Origin: Bolinopsis microptera
Taxonomy: Eukaryota; Ctenophora; Tentaculata; Lobata; Bolinopsidae
Length of the DNA stretch: 64,000 nt
Reading direction: 5' to 3'
Assembly: GCF_026151205.1 (NCBI RefSeq)
Contig: NC_087078.1
Location: forward strand, 4,357,675-4,421,674
In this document: positions 43,901-55,476 of the stretch, piece after piece
Layout: each line of letters opens with the position of its first letter
Numbering within the stretch: position 1 is the first letter of the stretch
Notes under the pieces: model-generated
Database searches by the model: none
What the model was told of the DNA's origin: nothing
The model's input: only the letters and a program-made list of their open reading frames with translations
Made by a program: the position numbers and the translations under genes

Positions 43901-46900
43901 TCCAACTTTTCACAAATAAATCTTAGAACTGTGCAGTATCGATAATAAAAAATAAAAATAACTCTGCGCCAGGAATCAGTAAATTAACGGTTAAGGGGGG
44001 GTGGGGGGGGGGTTCACCCTGATTTTTTTGTGAAACTTGGTTTCGAGATAGCAGTTGACCAACAAACTAGGACCGGTGACCAAACTTTTGAGGGGGTCCC
44101 GGACCCCAACCGCCAAACGGTGCCCGCGGGGCAGCCACGCCCATATTTGGTCCAAATTAGGTCAAATTTAGCCAAATAGCCTGAACATGCCCAAAAACCA
44201 GATTTTAGGTGCTCTTCTTGTAGCTAGTGGTCTCTTGAACTCGTATATGAATTTTCATTAAGATTGGACAAAAAATGACCGAGTTATGAGCCAAAAACCA
44301 TATGACCATATTTGGGCATACGCACCAAATTTGATCGATTTTGGCCCATAAATTGGTCAAATATCAATATTTTTGAATGAAACCAACTTTATATGGAAGG
44401 TAAGCCTATACTACACATCCTCTATGATTATCAGCTCAGTATCTACCTAACTGTGGATTCTGTGTTCAAATAATCGCAAAAAATGAACAAAATCGTCCAT
44501 ATCTCAGTTCGCGATATTTGCGAAACTGATTTCGCTCAAAACAATAGAACTCAATAGGGTTTCCATATTTTTACATGAAATTTTCAGAATCAACGTAGAA
44601 TCGCATTTCGACCTTAAGTTTTGTATTGGAATTTTGAGTTAGGCCTTTAAAAAAATTTGGCGGCCAAATTCTGAAAAATGCCAGGCAAATTTTGGAATTT
44701 GGCCGCCAAATTTTTTTAAAGGCCTAACTCAAAATTCCAATACAAAACTTAAGGTCGAAATGCGATTCTACGTTGATTCTGAAAATTTCATGTAAAAATA
44801 TGGAAACCCTATTGAGTTCTATTGTTTTGAGCGAAATCAGTTTCGCAAATATCGCGAACTGAGATATGGACGATTTTGTTCATTTTTTGCGATTATTTGA
44901 ACACAGAATCCACAGTTAGGTAGATACTGAGCTGATAATCATAGAGGATGTGTAGTATAGGCTTACCTTCCATATAAAGTTGGTTTCATTCAAAAATATT
45001 GATATTTGACCAATTTATGGGCCAAAATCGATCAAATTTGGTGCGTATGCCCAAATATGGTCATATGGTTTTTGGCTCATAACTCGGTCATTTTTTGTCC
45101 AATCTTAATGAAAATTCATATACGAGTTCAAGAGACCACTAGCTACAAGAAGAGCACCTAAAATCTGGTTTTTGGGCATGTTCAGGCTATTTGGCTAAAT
45201 TTGGCCTAATTTGGACCAAATATGGGCGTGGCTGCCCCGCGGGCACCGTTTGGCAGTTGGGGTCCGGGACCCCCTCAAAAGTTTGGTCACCGGTCCTAGT
45301 TTGTTGGTCAACTGCTATCTCGAAACCAAGTTTCACAAAAAAATCAGGGTGAACCGCCCCCCCCCCCTCCCCTTAAACAAACCATACATCCCCAGGTGAA
45401 TGGGATGACACATTCAAGTACAAAAAACACCCTTACGCTTGCGACTACCAAGGGAAATATATCCTCTCCAGTTCTTTGTCGAGTTGGAGCCAAGCTAAAG
45501 CGGCTTGTGAAAAGGCTGGACTACAGCTGGCAAAGGTAAGACTTGAAGAACTTAATCGACCCTTAATTTTCTGGCCTTTGGCTTTAATACTTAAGATATC
45601 AAGAGTTTAAATTCCCAAATAGCCAGACTGAGCAGGTTGAGCTGTAGTAAAACAGAGTACTGAGGTGTTAAAACATTTTCATTACTATCTTCAGTAACAT
45701 CCTGAATCAGAAACTCGGTTAATATCAGTTCTTACAAAGTGTAACATTGGAAATGAAATGACACAACTAAAAACGATATGAATATTTTTAAAAACATAAC
45801 TCTTGTGCCCCAATGCAATACTTAAAATATAAAATGTCATCTTACAAACTCCAGTTCTATCTACCATCTACTTCATCAAACTCTGTCCTACTTTTCCCTC
45901 TCCCTCCTATTCTGGTTCTTTTCAGCAAGCTCGGGCTATATTCTGCTCTATCTAGCTCTATCCTATTTTTCTCTCTCCTCCTATTCTAGTTATTTTCAGC
46001 AAGCTCGGGCTATATTCTGCTCTATCTAGCTCTATCCTACTTTTCCCTCTCCCTCCTATTCTAGTTCTTTTCAGCAAGCTCGGGCTATATTCTGCTCTAT
46101 CTAGCTCTATCCTATTTTTCTCTCTCCTCCTATTCTAGTTATTTTCAGCAAGCTCGGGCTATATTCTGCTCTATCTAGCTCTATCCTACTTTTCCCTCTC
46201 CCTCCTATTCTAGTTATTTTCAGCAAGCTCGGGCTATATTCTGCTCTATCTAGCTCTATCCTACTTTTCTCTCTCCTCCTATTCTAGTTCTTTTCAGCAA
46301 GCTCGGGCTATATTCTGCTCTATCTAGCTCTATCCTACTTTTCTCTCTCCCTCCTATTCTAGTTCTTTTCAGCAAACTCGGGCTATATTCCGCTCTATCT
46401 AGCCCTACTCTACTTTTCCCTCTCCCTCCTATTCTAGTTCTTTTCAGCAAGCTCGGGTTATTTTCTGCTCTATCTAGCTCTATCCTACTTTTCTCTCTCC
46501 CTTCTACTCTAGTTCTTTTCAGCAAGCTCGGGTTATTTTCTGCTCTATCTAGCTCTATCCTACTTTTCCCTCTCCGTCCCTCCTATTCTAGTTCTTTTCA
46601 GCAAGCTCGGGTTATTTTCTGCTCTATCTAGCTCTATCCTACTTTTCTCTCTCCCTTCTACTCTAGTTCTTTTCAGCAAGCTCGGGTTATTTTCTGCTCT
46701 ATCTAGCTCTATCCTACTTTTCCCTCTCCCTCCTATTCTAGTTATTTTCAGCAAGCTCGGGCTATATTTTGCTCTATCTAGCTCTATTCTACTTTTCCCT
46801 CTCCCTCCTATTCTAGTTCTTTTCAGCAAACTCGGGCTATATTCCGCTCTATCTAGCCCTACTCTACTTTTCCCTCTCCCTCCTATTCTAGTTCTTTTCA

Positions 46901-49900
46901 GCAAGCTCGGGTTATTTTCTGCTCTATCTAGCTCTATCCTACTTTTCTCTCTCCCTTCTACTCTAGTTCTTTTCAGCAAGCTCGGGTTATTTTCTGCTCT
47001 ATCTAGCTCTATCCTACTTTTCTCTCTCCCTCCTATTCTAGTTCTTTTCAGCAAGCTCGGGTTATTTTCTGCTCTATCTAGCTCTATCCTACTTTTCTCT
47101 CTCCCTTCTACTCTAGTTCTTTTCAGCAAGCTCGGGTTATTTTCTGCTCTATCTAGCTCTATCCTACTTTTCCCTCTCCCTCCTATTCTAGTTATTTTCA
47201 GCAAGCTCGGGCTATATTTTGCTCTATCTAGCTCTATTCTACTTTTCCCTCTCCGTCCCTCCTATTCTAGTTCTTTTCAGCAAGATCGGGCTATATTCTG
47301 CTCTATCTAGCTCTATCCTACTATTCTCTCTCCCTCCTATTCTAGTTCTTTTCAGCAAGATCGGGCTATATTCTGCTCTATCTAGCTCTATCCTACTTTT
47401 CCCTCTCCCTCCTATTCTAGTTATTTTCAGCAAGCTCGGGCTATATTTTGCTCTATCTAGCTCTATTCTACTTTTCCCTCTCCGTCCCTCCTATTCTAGT
47501 TCTTTTCAGCAAGCTCGGGCTATATTCTGCTCTATCTAGCTCTATCCTACTTTTCCCTCTCCCTCCTATTCTGGTTCTTTTCAGCAAGCTCGGGCTATAT
47601 TCTGCTCTATCTAGCTCTATCCTACTTTTCCCTCTCCCTCCTATTCTAGTTCTTTTCAGCAAGCTCGGGCTATATTCTGCTCTATCTAGCTCTATCCTAC
47701 TTTTCCCTCTCCGTCCCTCCTATTCTGGTTCTTTTCAGCAAGCTCGTGCTATATTCTGCTCTATCTAGCTCTATCCTACTTTTCCCTCTCCCTACTATTC
47801 TAGTTCTTTTCAGCAAGCTCGGGCTATATTCTGCTCTATCTAGCTCTATCCTACTTTTCCCTCTCCCTCCTATTCTAGTTCTTTTCAGCAAGCTCGGGCT
47901 ATATTCTGCTCTATATAGCTCTATCCTACTTTTCCCTCTCCGTCCCTCCTATTCTAGTTCTTTTCAGCAAGCTCGTGCTATATTCTGCTCTATCTAGCTC
48001 TATCCTACTTTTCCCTCTCCCTACTATTCTAGTTCTTTTCAGCAAGCTCGGGCTATATTCTGCTCTATATAGCTCTATCCTATTTTTCTCTCTCCCTCCT
48101 ATTCTAGTTATTTTCAGCAAACTCGGGCTATATTCTGCTCTATCTAGCTCTATCCTACTTTTCTCTCTCCTCCTATTCTAGTTATTTTCAGCAAGCTCGG
48201 GCTATATTTTGCTCTATCTAGCTCTATCCTACTTCCCCTCTCCCTCATATTCTGGTTCTTTTCGCCAAGCTCGGGCTATATTTTGCTCTATCTAGCTCTA
48301 TCCTACTTTTCCCTCTCCGTCCCTCCTATTCTAGTTCTTTTCAGCAAGCTCGTGCTATATTCTGCTCTATCTAGCTCTATCCTACTTTTCCCTCTCCCTA
48401 CTATTCTAGTTCTTTTCAGCAAGCTCGGGCTATATTCTGCTCTATATAGCTCTATCCTACTTTTCTCTCTCCTCCTATTCTAGTTATTTTCAGCAAGCTC
48501 GGGCTATATTTTGCTCTATCTAGCTCTATCCTACTTTTCCCTCTCCTCCTATTCTGGTTCTTTTCAGCAAGCTCGGGCTATATTCTGCTCTATATAGCTC
48601 TATCCTACTTTTCTCTCTCCTCCTATTCTAGTTATTTTCAGCAAACTCGGGCTATATTCTGCTCTATCTAGCTCTATCCTACTTTTCTCTCTCCTCCTAT
48701 TCTAGTTATTTTCAGCAAGCTCGGGCTATATTTTGCTCTATCTAGCTCTATCCTACTTTTCCCTCTCCTACTATTCTAGTTCTTTTCAGCAAGCTCGGGC
48801 TATATTCTGCTCTATATAGCTCTATCCTACTTTTCTCTCTCCTCCTATTCTAGTTATTTTCAGCAAACTCGGGCTATATTCTGCTCTATCTAGCTCTATC
48901 CTACTTTTCTCTCTCCTCCTATTCTAGTTATTTTCAGCAAGCTCGGGCTATATTTTGCTCTATCTAGCTCTATCCTACTTTTCCCTCTCCCTACTATTCT
49001 AGTTCTTTTCAGCAAGCTCGGGCTATATTCCGCTCTGTCTAGCTCTATCCTACTTTTCCCTCTCCGTCCCTCCTATTCTAGTTCTTTTCAGCAAGCTCGT
49101 GCTATATTCTGCTCTATCTAGCTCTATCCTACTTTTCCCTCTCCCTACTATTCTAGTTCTTTTCAGCAAGCTCGGGCTATATTCTGCTCTATATAGCTCT
49201 ATCCTACTTTTCTCTCTCCTCCTATTCTAGTTATTTTCAGCAAGCTCGGGCTATATTCTGCTCTATATAGCTCTATCCTATTTTTCTCTCCTCCTATTCT
49301 GGTTCTTTTCAGCAAGCTCGGGCTATATTTTGCTCTATCTAGCTCTATCCTACTTTTCCCTCTCCGTCCCTCCTATTCTAGTTCTTTTCAGCAAGCTCGT
49401 GCTATATTCTGCTCTATCTAGCTCTATCCTACTTTTCCCTCTCCCTACTATTCTAGTTCTTTTCCTTATATTTGACCAATTATGGCCAATCGATCAATTT
49501 TCGTCTACCCCAATATGTCTGGTTTTTGCTCATAACTCGGTCATTTTTTCCAATCTAATGAAAATCATATCACGTTTCAAGAGACCACTACACAGAAACC
49601 CTAAATCTGTTTTTTGGCAGTCAGCTATTTGGCTAAATTTTGCCTATTTGGACCAAATATGGCTAGCTTGTTCCCCGTGCACCGTTGGCAGTTGGGGTCG
49701 GACCCCAAAGTTTTTCACACCGGTCTAGTATTTTGGTCACTGCTACTCAAACCAAGTTCACAAAAAAATCAGTACCGTTCCCCCCCCTCCCTTAACAACC
49801 ATAATCCAGTGAATGGGATTACAATTCAAGTACAAACACCTTACGCTTTGCCACTACCTAGGATTATATCCTCTCCAGTCCTTTTCGAGTTGGATGTTCC

Positions 49901-52900
49901 AGCAAGCTCTTGTGAAAGCTGATATCAGCTGCAAAGTAACTTGAGACTCTATACCTAATTTTCTGGCCTTTGGCTTTAATACTTAAGATATCAAGAGTTT
50001 AAATTCCCAAATAGTCAGACTGAGCAGGTTGAGCTGTAGTAAAACAGAGTACTGAGGTGTTAAAACATTTTCATTACTATCTTCAGTAACATCCTGAATC
50101 AGAAACTCGGTTAATATCAGTTCTTACAAAGTGTAACATTGGAAATGAAATGACACAACTAAAAACGATATGAATATTTTTAAAAACATAACTCTTGTGC
50201 CCCAATGCAATACTTAAAATATAAAATGTCATCTTACAAACTCCAGTTCTATCTACCATCTACTTCATCAAACTCTGTCCTACTTTTCCCTCTCCTCCTA
50301 TTCTAGTTCTTTTCAGCAAGCTCGGGCTATATTCTGCTCTATCTAGCTCTATCCTATTTTTCTCTCTCCTCCTATTCTAGTTCTTTTCAGCAAGCTCGGG
50401 CTATATTCTGCTCTATCTAGCTCTATCCTACTTCCCCTCTCCCTCCTATTCTAGTTCTTTTCAGCAAGCTCGGGCTATATTCTGCTCTATCTAGCTCTAT
50501 CCTACTTTTCCCTCTCCCTCCTATTCTAGTTCTTTTCAGCAAGCTCGGGCTATATTCTGCTCTATCTAGCTCTATCCTACTTTTCCCTCTCCCTCCTATT
50601 CTAGTTCTTTTCAGCAAGCTCGGGCTATATTCTGCTCTATCTAGCTCTATCCTACTTTTCCCTCTCCCTCCTATTCTAGTTATTTTCAGCAAGCTCGGGC
50701 TATATTCTGCTCTATCTAGCTCTATCCTACTTTTCCCTCTCCCTCCTATTCTGGTTCTTTTCAGCAAGCTCGGGCTATATTCTGCTCTATCTAGCTCTAT
50801 CCTACTTTTCCCTCTCCTCCTATTCTAGTTCTTTTCAGCAAACTCGGGCTATATTCTGCTCTATATAGCTCTATCCTACTTTTTCCTCTCCCTCCTATTC
50901 TAGTTATTTTCAGCAAGCTCGTGCTATATTCTGCTCTATCTAGCTCTATCCTACTTTTCCCTCTCCTCCTATTCTAGTTCTTTTCAGCAAACTCGGGCTA
51001 TATTCTGCTCTATCTAGCTCTATCCTATTTTTCTCTCTCCTCCTATTCTAGTTCTTTTCAGCAAGCTCGGGCTATATTCTGCTCTATCTAGCTCTATCCT
51101 ATTTTTCCCTCTCCCTCCTATTCTAGTTCTTTTCAGCAAGCTCGGGCTATATTCTGCTCTATCTAGCTCTATCCTACTTTTCCCTCTCCCTCCTATTCTA
51201 GTTCTTTTCAGCAAGCTCGGGCTATATTCTGCTCTATCTAGCTCTATCCTACTTTTCCCTCTCCCTCCTATTCTAGTTCTTTTCAGCAAGCTCGGGCTAT
51301 ATTCTGCTCTATCTAGCTCTATCCTACTTTTCCCTCTCCCTACTATTCTAGTTCTTTTCAGCAAGCTCGGGCTATATTCTGCTCTATCTAGCTCTATCCT
51401 ACTTTTCCTCTCCCTCCTATTCTAGTTCTTTTCAGCAAGCTCGGGCTATATTCTGCTCTATCTAGCTCTATCCTACTTTTCCCTCTCCCTACTATTCTAG
51501 TTCTTTTCAGCAAGCTCGGGCTATATTCTGCTCTATCTAGCTCTATCCTACTTTTCCCTCTCCCTCCTATTCTAGTTCTTTTCAGCAAGCTCGGGCTATA
51601 TTCTGCTCTATCTAGCTCTATCCTACTTTTCTCTCTCCCTCCTATTCTAGTTCTTTTCAGCAAGCTCGGGCTATATTCTGCTCTATCTAGCTCTATCCTA
51701 CTTTTCCCTCTCCCTCCTATTCTAGTTCTTTTCAGCAAGCTCGGGCTATATTCGCTCTATCTAGCTCTATCCTACTTTCCCTCTCCCTCCTATTCTAGTT
51801 CTTTTCAGCAAGCTCGGGCTATATTCCGCTCTATCTAGCTCTATCCTACTTCCCCTCTCCCTCCTATTCTAGTTCTTTTCAGCAAGCTCGGGCTATATTC
51901 TGCTCTATCTAGCTCTATCCTACTTTTCCCTCTCCCTACTATTCTAGTTCTTTTCAGCAAGCTCGGGCTATATTCTGCTCTATCTAGCTCTATCCTACTT
52001 TTCCCTCTCCCTCCTATTCTAGTTCTTTTCAGCAAGCTCGGGCTATATTCTGCTCTATCTAGCTCTATCCTACTTTCCCTCTCCCTCCTATTCTAGTTCT
52101 TTTCAGCAAGCTCGGGCTATATTCTGCTCTATCTAGCTCTATCCTACTTTTCCCTCTCCCTACTATTCTAGTTCTTTTCAGCAAGCTCGGGCTATATTCT
52201 GCTCTATCTAGCTCTATCCTACTTTTCCCTCTCCCTCATATTCTAGTTCTTTTCAGCAAGCTCGGGCTATATTCTGCTCTATCTAGCTCTATCCTACTTT
52301 TCCCTCTCCCTCCTATTCTAGTTCTTTTCAGCAAGCTCGGGCTATATTCCGCTCTATCTAGCTCTATCCTACTTCCCCTCTCCCTCCTATTCTAGTTCTT
52401 TTCAGCAAGCTCGGGCTATATTCTGCTCTATCTAGCTCTATCCTACTTTTCCCTCTCCCTCCTATTCTGGTTCTTTTCAGCAAGCTCGGGCTATATTCTG
52501 CTCTATCTAGCTCTATCCTACTTTTCCCTCTCCCTACTATTCTAGTTCTTTTCAGCAAGCTCGGGCTATATTCTGCTCTATCTAGCTCTATCCTACTTTT
52601 CCCTCTCCCTACTATTCTAGTTCTTTTCAGCAAGCTCGGGCTATATTCTGCTCTATCTAGCTCTATCCTACTTTTCCCTCTCCCTACTATTCTAGTTCTT
52701 TTCAGCAAGCTCGGGCTATATTCTGCTCTATCTAGCTCTATCCTACTTTTCTCTCTCTCTCCTATTCTAGTTCTTTTCAGCAAGCTCGGGCTATATTCTG
52801 CTCTATCTAGCTCTATCCTACTTTTCCCTCTCCCTCCTATTCTAGTTCTTTTCAGCAAGCTCGGGCTATATTCTGCTCTATCTAGCTCTATCCTACTTTT

Positions 52901-54351
52901 CCCTCTCCCTCATATTCTGGTTCTTTTCAGCAAGCTCGGGCTATATTCTGCTCTATCTAGCTCTATCCTACTTTTCTCTCTCCCTCCTATTCTAGTTCTT
53001 TTCAGCAAGCTCGGGCTATATTCTGCTCTATTCCACTACTACTAGTGTTTATATGATGTCTGGAGTATCAATGAGGGGGGTTCGAATTTCAACGCAGTTA
53101 GTGCTTGGTGTGGCACCATACATCATTCAAAGTGCTGAACACCTCTTAACATAGTTGTATTGGTAATTGTCGGTAGATATGATGAATGGCTTCAGGCACT
53201 AACTTATTCCAGGTAAGAAGTGACCAAGAAGTAACGGAGATGATGGCGGCGGCAAATAGTTTTCTGGGACTCCGGTAAGGTCTAGACGTTACGATCGCTT
53301 TTAAGATCATTCTCATTGTGTTCTAGACTCATTATTCTAGACTCATTGTCCTAGACTCTTTATTCATAAAGAGAGTACTCAAAATATTTTAGATTGTTCC
53401 AGAAAATGGTAAAAGTGTTATGTATTTAAAATTCTCTTAGACGTACCTCAAAAAGCTTTTAAGGAAAAAATATGCACTCATTTGACAAATGACTTTAATA
53501 TATTAAGTGAGTACATTTGCTGCACGTTCTTTAAAAACGTGCGATCACCACATGATCTACGTAATAAGATCACAAGCCCAGTTAATAACATTACAACTCT
53601 ATACTAGTCTAGTAAAACTAGACTAAAATAGTCAAAACATGTTAGTAATATTACAACTTTGGGCTAATCATAATCTATAAGTAATTTATTTATTTCCAGT
53701 CTAGACCGGACTAATAGTACGTGATTCGAGAATTTGGAGTGGTGGTGGATCCGCATTAAAATCTACCCATAAGTCATGAGTTCCAACACTTGGATTGCAG
53801 TTTCTTGATTTCGTTCCCTAATTAAAATAATCTAATCCGCAATTTTCATGAATATAAATGTTGGAATTCTCTCAGAGATGAATCTCTGAAGACGTGGAAT
53901 CCTTCCAACTGGATCTGGCTTGGTGGGTCTGATGCCGCAGAAGAGGGGGTCTGGAAATGGGTCGACGGATCTCCTGTTAGTATATTAAGAGGGAAAGTAA
54001 CAAATAATAATATAAACATTAATTGTAAAAGCCGATTACATTGTGAGATAATCACTTTATCAAGAAACATTCGGTAAGTTATCAATGAGAACGACATTTC
54101 CTGGCTGCTAATGGGATAGTTCTCAAGTTTGATAAATCAATGTCTGACTAATCTTTACTGACTATCCAACATTTCAGATTGACTACTTCGATGGAATGGA
54201 TTGGAGACCCCCTAACCCCGACAATGCTGACTTTCTAGGCGGCGAAGATGGCCAACATTTCCTCGCTCTTTCACGATGGGGTAAATTTGATGACTCCTTT
54301 GATAGCAAGAAAAAACAACGACCATTTGCTTGCCAATGCCCAGGCACGTGA
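40907..54351 (+). CDS. Secreted double C-type lectin domain protein, copy 1 (325 aa, nine exons)
   Basis: Exons 40907-41038, 42119-42170, 42911-43022, 43357-43444, 43665-43782, 45396-45535, 53213-53274, 53876-53975, 54178-54351 (stop TGA); all GT-AG and phase-consistent. Residues 1-15 form a signal peptide (MKLFLLLLLVGTGYC). CTLD1 (about 45-200): EQKCQNFDIG, GNLATVSDE, WVWAGLRKT, WEWADG, then GQPDQ and WDD at the calcium/sugar site and closing YACDY. CTLD2 (about 200-325): YILSSSLSSWSQAKAACEKA, LQLAKVRSDQE, WIWLGGSDA, VWKWVDGSPI, PPNPDN, FDDS, FACQC. QPD in CTLD1 is the galactose-type motif in this family; both domains lack the usual inner cysteine pair. The start ATG follows a 5' UTR acceptor (CCTTCAG) and is conserved in copy 2. 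Introns 5 and 6 are expanded by a fold-back element and a minisatellite, so intron 6 is 7.7 kb against 0.47 kb in copy 2. Confidence 0.92.
43995..45372. mobile_element. 1.38-kb perfect fold-back element with TTAA target duplication
   Basis: Two arms of about 677 bases (43995-44671 and 44695-45372) are almost exact inverse copies, separated by a 23-base loop. Ends are G-runs then GGTTCACCCTGATTTTTTTG, and the inverse. TTAA stands at 43991-43994 and again at 45373-45376. The same intron of lectin gene 2 (57457-57724) reads AACGGTTAAACAAACC with no insertion, i.e. an empty site with one TTAA. TTAA duplication is the mark of piggyBac-type elements; no transposase is present. Confidence 0.9.
45890..49463. 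repeat. 75-bp minisatellite in lectin-1 intron 6, part 1 (about 47 units)
   Basis: Unit: CTCGGGCTATATTCTGCTCT, ATCTAGCTCTATCCTACTTT, TCCCTCTCCCTCCTATTCTA, GTTCTTTTCAGCAAG. Length variants of 74 and 79 bases come from the CTCTCC/CTCTCCGTCCC segment and shift the frame. Each unit carries a pyrimidine tract ending TTCTTTTCAG, a plausible 3' splice site on the sense strand. Confidence 0.95.
49464..49950 (+). pseudogene. Indel-rich copy of the fold-back arm end and lectin exon 6
   Basis: Follows 44999-45545 from base to base but has lost about 65 of 547 bases in scattered one- to five-base deletions, plus substitutions. It includes the TTAA end of the fold-back arm and a broken exon 6 (about 49809-49936; GAATGGGATTAC, CTCTCCAGTCCTTTTCGAGT). 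The reading frame is destroyed and the donor lost. The directly following 325 bases are nearly perfect, so either this is an unpolished stretch of assembly or a partly decayed duplication. Confidence 0.8.
49955..50275. repeat. Near-perfect second copy of the start of lectin-1 intron 6
   Basis: About 320 bases match 45567-45890 with a single difference seen (AGTCAGACTG for AGCCAGACTG) and lead into the second minisatellite block in the same way as the first copy leads into block one. Confidence 0.9.
50275..53027. repeat. 75-bp minisatellite, part 2 (about 37 units)
   Basis: Same unit as 45890-49463 but more uniform. The minus strand is open in 25-residue repeats (LLKRTRIGGRGKSRIELDRA plus EYSPS) because 75 is a multiple of 3; runs end at units with 74 or 73 bases. 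Not treated as a gene. Confidence 0.95.
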
Positions 54352-54359
54352 AACTTGGA

Positions 54360-54984
54360 GGGAGTCTGTGGAATATAGCTGTAGAGGGATTATTGTGTAT
54401 GAAAATTGATTGCTTTAGATAAAACTTGCTCCAGAAAAAAACAAAGATTATATCATGGAAGTTGACAACTGTAAAATATTTTACATTTTCAATAGTTTCA
54501 AAAAAATATTTTTTTATTTTGAGTTCTCGACAGTGAAAATGATAAAATAGCATTATCGTCACATTTTAAGCTTTCAAAAAATTATTTCATCTGAGTAGCT
54601 AGAACTCCCATTTTTCAGGAGAAGTCTATTTTAAAAGGCCAAACACAATCCATTATAAAATTATAATTTTCAAAACGCGAAAAAGAACGTGGTTATTATT
54701 TGATTTGATATTATAATCCTCGAATGAGTAATAATAGCAAGTCATACCAAAAATATTTATTAATCGATGAAATTATCTTATTCACATTTTAAGACAACTT
54801 TTGGTACCAAATTTATCAAAATCGGAGAAACAAAATTCTGTACCAATTCATGGCGCTTATTAATATTACATTAGACTATTACATTAGACTTATTACATTA
54901 CATAGACTATCGGGCGCACTCAATGAATCAGAAATAAGCCCCAGTGTATGTGTACTGACTTCTCGCACACACCTCCCCCTTCCC
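54360..54984. other. Spacer between the two lectin genes
   Basis: Begins with the 3' UTR of gene 1 (matching that of gene 2 for about 90 bases) and contains, at about 54765-54860, a lone right end of the TGTA-flanked TIR family (AAATTTATCAAAATCGGAG, CATGGCGCTTAT). No gene. Confidence 0.6.
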
Positions 54985-55350
54985 TTAATATTTACGGCGA
55001 ATGATATGATGAAATAATGAGAAGACGTTTGTACTTGTAGATTTTTGCGCAGTATTTAGAATCGTGAACATGTACTTTAGCCCGTAAAGCGGAGAATTTC
55101 TATGTGTTCGTAATACTAAACACTAATAGTAATAGACAATTTTGGAAAAATGAGCAATTTAAACAAGATGTGCTTCATGTCATTTGCTCGTTAGAAGAGT
55201 TGCATATCGCCCACTTTTCGTGTTGCAACGCCCACGTTCACAAAATTTATCTTCAAACCTTAAAGGCTCATTACATTATTTTTGTTGCTCGTGCCTGGTT
55301 GCTGCTTATAGATTGAAGTTCATTAAATACAGACTCTGGTTGTCTTTGAG
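54985..55350 (+). promoter_or_regulatory. Upstream region and 5' untranslated exon of lectin gene 2
   Basis: Homologous to 40515-40743. The untranslated exon ends TTTGAG|GTACGT at 55350; the coding exon acceptor is TTTTTCAG at 55473. Confidence 0.55.
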
Positions 55351-55476
55351 GTACGTGACTTTTCCCAGCTTTGGGAAATTAATTTGTTTCATTTTTGATT
55401 TTTGATTTATTCAGTCAAAAATAACATAGGTAACCAGTCAATCAACCTTATCGTTTTATTTTTCCTTTTTCAGGAA

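Noticed and set aside
45211-45399. Plus-strand frame of 62 residues over the lectin exon-6 border
   Set aside because: Lies in the right arm of the fold-back element and is mirrored in the left arm; not a gene.
46256-53027. Minus-strand frames of up to 214 residues with 25-residue repeats (RTRIGGRGKSRIELDRAE)
   Set aside because: Product of a stop-free 75-bp minisatellite; the plus strand is equally open, units with 74 or 73 bases break the frame, and no splice or start context supports them.
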